Assembly (NCBI GenBank): GCA_964420835.1
Contig: CAYQUO010000014.1
Location: 1-64,000 of the forward strand
Origin: CAYQUO01 sp964420835
Lineage (GTDB): Bacteria > Chloroflexota > Anaerolineae > Anaerolineales > Anaerolineaceae
Length of the DNA stretch: 64,000 nt
Direction of reading: 5' to 3'
Each line of letters starts with the position of its first letter. Position 1 is the stretch's first letter. Of this stretch, positions 58,585-64,000 are shown one piece after another. The translations under genes were made by a program, and so were the position numbers. The notes under the pieces are model-generated. The model saw nothing but the letters and a program-made list of their open reading frames with translations. It was not told where the DNA came from and ran no database searches.

Positions 58585-60591
58585 TCAAGATGCGGATTGT
58601 GGTCGGAAAAGCCGTTTGAACAGCAGGAATGCCAGCAGGAGGAAACCCTGCAGGCTGAAAGTCATCAGGATTGTGTCCAGTGGCGCAGAATACCGTCCCT
58701 GGTCGCTGACGAAAACCATGGTGGCGAGGGCATAGCCGGCGACGAAGGTGATGAACCAGGCCGGGGTGGGGATTGGCAGGACAACCACATCCCCGTATGG
58801 GCGGGTTAATGCCAGCAGGGCAATGGTCACCCAGACGCCCATCACAAGCCAGAAGGCGACATGGTTCGAAATTAAAAAGAGCAAACCGACCAATAGCAAC
58901 TGGGTGAATAGTACCCTGCGGTTGGACCACTTACGCAGCAGGCGAACCCCTTTCCGGGGCGGGCGAAATCCCACCGACATCAACACAAACCCTACCCCCG
59001 CCAGGAAGACCCGGTTCACCAGGTTGAAATAATACATGTTCATCGTGTAACCGTACCACATCCCTGCACGCAACTTGACATACAGGAGGTAGGGGAGGTC
59101 GTCGCGGTATTCCCACCAAAATCGCATCGCTTTGAGGTAACCGTTTTCGCCTGTTGAGGGCATGTAATCCACCTTCCTCAATCCAAACTGCTGGTAAACT
59201 TCCTCACCTGGTGGCCAACTGCCCTGGTTGATGTGGTCCGGGCCCACCCCATAAAGGACGTCCACGTTGTTGGTAAGGGAGATAGCCAATTCGGCTTGTG
59301 TGTGGTACGCATAACCAGTGGATGCCTGGAAGGAGGAGAGGTAAATCCGCCAGGCAAGCATCGGCAGAAGGCAGACGAGGGCGAAAATAAGAAAGTGCCG
59401 CCAGCTCGACCGCCCGAGGTAAACGGCGAGCCAGAAGAGGAATAGAAGGACTGCCGGCAGGTAATTGGTGCGGGTGAGAACGAGGCATGAAAGGAAGAAA
59501 GCCGCGAAAACAAGAGGCAGAAATCTCCTCCTCTTGAGATAGCAGGTCAGGAAGGTGCTGAAAAGGGCCATCCAAAAGATCGAGAGGATCTCGGACCGGA
59601 TGGTACCTGCACCCAGCATCGAATCGACGAAGGGTGAATAGGAGAGATAATACCACCCAACCAGGCCTCCGGCAATTCCCCCTATCCAACCTGCACTGGC
59701 CGCTCCGAAGAAAAGCAGGCTCAGGGCTGTGGATAGGGCCACCACCATCATGGAGATCCGGGCGACGATCATCTTGTTTCCAAAGACGGCAAATACTCCA
59801 GCCAGAAACAGGGAAGTCCCGGGCGGACGATAGCTGATTGTGTATTGACCCGGCTGAGGGATGGACCCCACAGAGGACGAGTCAACATGGATCGTCTCCG
59901 GTGGGAGAATGGGGTCGACCAGATAACCCTGCCCGTAGAGAAGGTTGATTGCCGCAACCACGTATTCGACATCATCGCCCCCGATGGCAACTTGTTGGTT
60001 CAGTCTCCCGTTGATGTTGTAAGTTTCGCGCAGGAACCCTGGTATAAAGGTGGTGATCAGGGTGGTGAAAGCCAGGAAAGCCAGAATTATCAGGCTGCGG
60101 TTGTATGGGTCAATGAAAGGATGCCCCTGTAAGCGGTCAATCAAGAACAGGGTCTGGATACCGAGCAATCCGAAGAATGCAGTCGGAGGAAACAATCGCA
60201 GGAAGAGTTGGGTGCGATCAAAACCAAATAAAGTGGCGGTGGAACCTCCTGCAGCAGTGCCCGCATGGGCGAGGAAAACGAGGGAAGCCAGGGTCAGCAG
60301 CGTGGAGGCGATAACCAGCACTGTGGGCAGCAGGCGATGGGGCGCAATGTGCTCTTGGATAAAACAATCAACCCGGAAGGGGAAATGTTGGACCTGCCGA
60401 GCAAACACGAGAAAAGCCAGGCAGGCCAATACCAGCACCAGGATGAGCAGAGACCGCCAAGCGGTGAATCCGAACAGGAAAGCCCTGCCAGGGTCGGTCG
60501 GGATCATCACCAGGGTAATGGCGAAGCCGGCTGCTTCTAAGGCTGAGAGGGCGCAGTATAAACGAATTGGATGCAGGGTTTGATTTATCAA
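58585..60591 (-). CDS. Polytopic GT39/ArnT-like membrane protein
   Basis: The product (668 aa) has about twelve helices. The first large outer loop contains GGDDVEYVVAAINLLYGQGY and SYRPPGTSLFLAGVFAVFG, which follow the pattern of GT-C enzymes such as ArnT/PMT, where an acidic DD/DE pair in this loop is catalytic. Later RTNYLPAVLLFLFW also recurs in such proteins. It would transfer a sugar from a polyprenyl-phosphate donor outside the membrane. The acceptor is unknown. The 60592-60813 gap contains no clear gene. Confidence 0.68.
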   Translation of the reverse strand: MINQTLHPIRLYCALSALEAAGFAITLVMIPTDPGRAFLFGFTAWRSLLILVLVLACLAFLVFARQVQHFPFRVDCFIQEHIAPHRLLPTVLVIASTLLTLASLVFLAHAGTAAGGSTATLFGFDRTQLFLRLFPPTAFFGLLGIQTLFLIDRLQGHPFIDPYNRSLIILAFLAFTTLITTFIPGFLRETYNINGRLNQQVAIGGDDVEYVVAAINLLYGQGYLVDPILPPETIHVDSSSVGSIPQPGQYTISYRPPGTSLFLAGVFAVFGNKMIVARISMMVVALSTALSLLFFGAASAGWIGGIAGGLVGWYYLSYSPFVDSMLGAGTIRSEILSIFWMALFSTFLTCYLKRRRFLPLVFAAFFLSCLVLTRTNYLPAVLLFLFWLAVYLGRSSWRHFLIFALVCLLPMLAWRIYLSSFQASTGYAYHTQAELAISLTNNVDVLYGVGPDHINQGSWPPGEEVYQQFGLRKVDYMPSTGENGYLKAMRFWWEYRDDLPYLLYVKLRAGMWYGYTMNMYYFNLVNRVFLAGVGFVLMSVGFRPPRKGVRLLRKWSNRRVLFTQLLLVGLLFLISNHVAFWLVMGVWVTIALLALTRPYGDVVVLPIPTPAWFITFVAGYALATMVFVSDQGRYSAPLDTILMTFSLQGFLLLAFLLFKRLFRPQSAS

Positions 60592-60813
60592 TAGAGCATC
60601 AAGGCTTGGATCTTTTGCGATGGCATAATCAATCCTAAAGATGGATGACCGTTCAAAGAGGAATTATCCTGCAGAATCACCGGTATTATATCCAAGATCG
60701 GACCCGGAGAATTGTGGACTGTTGGGGAACCCGGCTGATCCTTGAACACGCCACCGTTCCCATCATCAAGCCCCTCACGGAGCAGGCATTGCATGCTGAA
60801 TTGATCCGGTTTC

Positions 60814-61404
60814 TTACCGGCCCCCGGGGTGGAAGGGGGATGGCATACAGATGAATTCCAAAATCTTGATGTCAAAAAAGGCTTGGGCGTGGACTGGCTG
60901 GATAACAATGGCGGTATCTGCACCCTTGTTTGTGCCTGCAATACTTATTAGGGGTTCATCTGTACGCACAAACCCGGCATCTGCAGCCATTATGGCGATC
61001 TCCACTGCCACCTTCGTTCCCTGGCCAAAAAGGCGCAGTGTGTTGGCGATGATCTCATCGACCTCGATCGTGTTAAATTTCAATCGAATGGCCCGGTTAA
61101 CACCGCCAAAGAGGTGGGTGGCGGTGAGGATCTTTGCTGACGAAGCGGTAATTTTCGACCGGGTCTCATCAGGCATTTCCTGGCTGTCCGCCCCCTGGAA
61201 GCCGGTGGAATGCGAGATGACGATCACATCCATGTCATTCAGCCTTTGGGCCACCAACAGGCCTGTGGCGCCGGAGGTGCTGGCGACGAGGACTTTTTGG
61301 AATCCCAGTTCCCTGGTTCTCCTAGCGGCCAATTCGACCGTTCGTTCTGTGTTGACCTCGCCGCACTGGAGGAAGTAGGTTGTACTAATATTCAGTTCCT
61401 TCAT
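60814..61404 (-). CDS. Free-standing pyruvate kinase C-terminal (PK_C) domain protein
   Basis: The product (196 aa) consists of the PK_C alpha/beta fold without the catalytic barrel: NTERTVELAARRTRELGFQK, VLVASTSGATGLLVAQRL, VIVISHSTGFQG and a C-terminal GTNKGADTAIVIQPVHAQAF region. In pyruvate kinase this domain binds the allosteric effector. Free-standing versions exist in archaea and some anaerobic bacteria and have no assigned role. ATG 61404 follows AAAGGGA; an earlier ATG at 61446 is possible. The neighbours give no hint. Confidence 0.85.
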   Translation of the reverse strand: MKELNISTTYFLQCGEVNTERTVELAARRTRELGFQKVLVASTSGATGLLVAQRLNDMDVIVISHSTGFQGADSQEMPDETRSKITASSAKILTATHLFGGVNRAIRLKFNTIEVDEIIANTLRLFGQGTKVAVEIAIMAADAGFVRTDEPLISIAGTNKGADTAIVIQPVHAQAFFDIKILEFICMPSPFHPGGR

Positions 61405-61630
61405 GGTCCCTTTCTTCCCGGTTATGGTATTCCCTTGTTCAGCCATTTTCCCTTTGGGACGATGCAAGGGTTTATGATATCAAGAACTTAACAATTATCA
61501 TGGAGGTGCATGGTTTTATAATAATTTCTCTGATTCGCTCATGGAAATACATTTACTTGAAGAAATATGCAGGGTGGTGGAAATTGAGAAGTGAATGGAT
61601 GTGCTTACTTGATGGGACAACCCTTTCTGT

Positions 61631-64000
61631 TCAATGGATCATAGCCGTTTTAACAATTGATTTTCCCTGGTGGTGTTGGAAGATGTACTTGCTGATCTCG
61701 GCAACCAGGGATGGAATAATGAGGAGCGGGAGGATCTCTTCCCATTGGGTCCAGCCGAGAGGCTGGGTATTAAATACGTCATTTAAAAACGGGATATATA
61801 TAACCAGCAAAACCAGGATTGTGGATGCGAGAACAGCATAATTCATCCACTTGTTTGTAAAGAGGCCGATCCTGAGGATGGGATAGTATTCCGAGCGCGA
61901 GGTGTAAGCCCTTAAAAGTTCCGAAAGGCTTAGGGTTGCAAAAGCCATGGTCTCGGCGAACTCATAATGTTCCGAGGAATGATATCCGATGGCGAAGGCG
62001 ATTAGCGTGACCGAGGTAATCGCAATAGTCTGCAGAGCGATCCCACGCACCATATAGCGGTTGATGATTGGCTCTTTGGGTGGTCTCGGAGGCTGTGACA
62101 TGATATCCGGATCCCCCTTTTCCGTTGCCAATGCCAGAGCCGGAGCGCCATCGGTGACCAGATTAAGCCATAAGAGTTGTATGGCTGACAATGGAGATCG
62201 GCCAATGAACAGCGTGGCTGAAAAGATGGATAAGATCTCCGCCATATTGCAGGAAAGCAGGTAATAAACGAACTTGCGGATATTACTGTAGATGATTCGC
62301 CCCTGTTCAATGGCTGAAACGATGCTTGCATAATTGTCATCGGTCAGCAACATGTCGGCTGTTTCCTTGGCCACATCCGTGCCGGTTATTCCCATGGCAA
62401 CACCAATATCTGCCCGTTTGATGGCCGGAGCGTCATTCACGCCATCGCCGGTCATGGCTACCACCAAATTATTCGCCCGCAACCCATCCACGATACGCAT
62501 TTTGTGCTCCGGGGACACCCGGGCAAAGACATCGGTTTCCATGACAGTTGTGATTAATTGGGTATCTTCCATCTCGTCCAACTGGTTTCCGGTAAGCACT
62601 TTGTGGCCTGGAATCAGCAGGTTGATGCTTTTGGCAACTGCGCTCGCAGTATTGGGGTAGTCGCCCGTGATCATAATAGTTCGGATGCCGGCGTTACGGG
62701 CTTTTTCCAGTGCCGGGCTCACCTCAGGTCGGGCGGGGTCGATCATGCCGACCATGCCAACGAAAACCAGGTCTTTCTCGATCTCATCCGGTTGCATGCG
62801 TGAGGTATCCAATGGCTCCGGTGAAAGGCGGTAGGCGAAACCCAGCACGCGCAGAGCTTCCTTCGTCATATCTTCATTGGCTTTTAAGATCTTTGCACGG
62901 ACCTTGTCATCCAAAGGCTTGGGATCGCAACCTATGGTCTGGTAAAGGCTGCACAGGTTGAGGACGATATCGGGTGCGCCCTTGACAAACACACCATACC
63001 AATCCTTCCTGTCTTGCGATAATACCTGCGAAATGTCCCCCTCTTGGGCCCCTTTCATGGAATGAATGGTTACCATTCGCTTGCGGGAAGAATCGAACGG
63101 GATCTCATCCTCGCGCGGGTAGGATTCCTTTACCTCGCTGATTGTTACACCAGCCTTGGCTGCAGCAACCAGAATGGAACCTTCTGTGGGATCGCCAACC
63201 AGCCGGAAGACAGGATTACCATCGATTCCCTCGAAAGTTTCCAGGATGGAATCGTTGTTCAGAACCCCCGCCCATAAGGTGTTTGCCAAACAGGGGTAGT
63301 CCTTCACGTTAACTTTTTCCCCATCCAAAAGAAAGTCCCCTTTTGGAACGTACCCGGTACCGGTAACTTCGAAAATCTTCCCGTCCACCCAAACCCTGGT
63401 AACAGTCATCTCGTTTTGGGTCAGGGTGCCAGTCTTGTCGGAACAGATGACACTAGCTGAACCAAGGGTTTCAACGGATGCAAGCCGACGGATGAGGGCA
63501 TGCCGGTGCACCATTTCGCGCATTCCAAGAGCCAAACTGATTGTGACCACCGCCGGGAGACCTTCCGGAACGGCTGCAATGGCCAGGCTGACGGCTATCA
63601 TGAACATGTTCACCCAGGATTGCGCCCCACCGCCAACAGGCAGGCGTAAGATCCCCACTATGAAGACAACGGCGCAGATGGCAAGGGTACCCCAGCCGAG
63701 CATCTTTCCGAGTTGTTCCAGGCGCTGCTGGAGGGGTGTTTTTTCTTTTTCGACCTCTTGCAGCATGTGGGCGATTAAGCCAAGTTGGGTGCGCATTCCA
63801 GTGCTGGCTACCACCCCCATGCCACGCCCGTAGGTGGCCGTGGTACCCATGAAGGCGGAATTCCTGCGGTCGCCAAGAGGAACTCCTTTTTCAAGAATAA
63901 TGGAGGCGTTCTTCTGCACGGGGACCGACTCGCCGGTGAGCGCGGACTCATCGATGCGAAGGTTGACTGCTTCAAACAGGCGCAGGTCAGCCGGGATGAA
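61631..64000 (-). CDS. Cation-transporting P-type ATPase (calcium type), 5' end beyond the window
   Basis: The frame is open from the window edge to TGA 61631-61633, about 789 codons, so the N-terminal part is missing. Visible in order are the actuator motif LTGESVPV near 63930, phosphorylation site DKTGTLT, nucleotide domain with KGAPDIVL, MTGDGVNDAPAIKRADIGVAMG and the six C-terminal helices with NLVTDGAPALALATEKGD. The last segment and NxxxD pair are typical of SERCA/PMR1-like (P2A) calcium pumps; manganese or sodium transport cannot be excluded. The 61405-61630 gap upstream of the PK_C gene is AT-rich and empty. Confidence 0.93.
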   Translation of the reverse strand, partial: FIPADLRLFEAVNLRIDESALTGESVPVQKNASIILEKGVPLGDRRNSAFMGTTATYGRGMGVVASTGMRTQLGLIAHMLQEVEKEKTPLQQRLEQLGKMLGWGTLAICAVVFIVGILRLPVGGGAQSWVNMFMIAVSLAIAAVPEGLPAVVTISLALGMREMVHRHALIRRLASVETLGSASVICSDKTGTLTQNEMTVTRVWVDGKIFEVTGTGYVPKGDFLLDGEKVNVKDYPCLANTLWAGVLNNDSILETFEGIDGNPVFRLVGDPTEGSILVAAAKAGVTISEVKESYPREDEIPFDSSRKRMVTIHSMKGAQEGDISQVLSQDRKDWYGVFVKGAPDIVLNLCSLYQTIGCDPKPLDDKVRAKILKANEDMTKEALRVLGFAYRLSPEPLDTSRMQPDEIEKDLVFVGMVGMIDPARPEVSPALEKARNAGIRTIMITGDYPNTASAVAKSINLLIPGHKVLTGNQLDEMEDTQLITTVMETDVFARVSPEHKMRIVDGLRANNLVVAMTGDGVNDAPAIKRADIGVAMGITGTDVAKETADMLLTDDNYASIVSAIEQGRIIYSNIRKFVYYLLSCNMAEILSIFSATLFIGRSPLSAIQLLWLNLVTDGAPALALATEKGDPDIMSQPPRPPKEPIINRYMVRGIALQTIAITSVTLIAFAIGYHSSEHYEFAETMAFATLSLSELLRAYTSRSEYYPILRIGLFTNKWMNYAVLASTILVLLVIYIPFLNDVFNTQPLGWTQWEEILPLLIIPSLVAEISKYIFQHHQGKSIVKTAMIH

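Noticed and set aside
60645..60854. 69-codon plus-strand ORF between two minus-strand genes
   Set aside because: No ribosome site, overlaps the end of the PK_C gene and matches no family.
61500..61841. 113-codon plus-strand ORF over the ATPase 3' end
   Set aside because: Mostly antisense to the conserved ATPase frame.
1..64000. Search by eye for tRNA, rRNA, transposases, attachment sites and replication origins
   Set aside because: Nothing in the intergenic regions had cloverleaf or other supporting features; weak cases could be missed without a covariance search.

Overview
This window reads as a metagenome-assembled chromosome segment of moderately high G+C from a bacterium that is most plausibly a Chloroflexota member (Anaerolineae-like). 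That assignment is an inference from gene content and protein style; no rRNA or marker-gene comparison was possible. No rRNA, tRNA, CRISPR array, transposase or phage gene was seen. There is one 100-N scaffold gap, at 26897-26996.

Layout. (1) 72-5248, plus strand: a sigma70-type promoter and a textbook TPP riboswitch with terminator control a thiamine operon: thiamine pyrophosphokinase, the ThiB/ThiP/ThiQ transporter and a DUF402 protein. (2) 5343-7498, minus strand: four small membrane-protein genes (DUF4190-like, DUF4126, DUF2085 and one unknown). (3) 7607-11778, plus strand: a DUF3048 lipoprotein and a TupABC tungstate transporter with an internal terminator. (4) 11967-17723, plus strand: a housekeeping operon of coaE (fused to an acetyltransferase-like domain), the c-di-AMP pair cdaA-cdaR, der, lepB and a zinc-ribbon protein. 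(5) 17830-19974, minus strand: a receptor Ser/Thr kinase with a beta-propeller sensor. (6) 20191-23485, plus strand: a four-gene complex II-like operon whose flavoprotein lacks most canonical succinate/fumarate active-site residues. (7) 23587-24732, minus strand: a CpaE-like receiver/ATPase.

(8) 25206-54131, almost all minus strand: a surface polysaccharide locus of about 29 kb, headed by an EPS-type MarR-family regulator with its own promoter. Its genes support two sugar-nucleotide routes. One is a WbpA/B/E/D set, with a distant 2-epimerase, that would make a di-N-acetylated mannuronic acid type sugar. The other is a CDP-linked deoxysugar set: RfbF, RfbG, a C-methyltransferase and a 3,5-epimerase. 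Two flippases, several glycosyltransferases, two SDR epimerases, a glutaminase-less asparagine-synthase homologue, a DegT aminotransferase, a left-handed-helix acyltransferase and a CmcI-type enzyme complete it. The locus shows heavy reshuffling: a tandem pair of CgeB-like glycosyltransferases, a 3' fragment of an aminotransferase gene, a truncated methyltransferase, AT-rich islets and a four-helix-bundle gene bracketed by heptamer repeats.

(9) 54362-64000: a dihydroorotate-dehydrogenase-fold iron-sulfur protein, two large polytopic proteins, an SDR, a free-standing pyruvate-kinase C-terminal domain, and a P-type calcium-type ATPase cut by the window end.

The best candidates for something undescribed are the remodelled complex II, the DUF402 protein in the TPP-controlled operon, the dihydroorotate-dehydrogenase-like protein lacking its catalytic cysteine, and the repeat-bracketed four-helix-bundle cassette.
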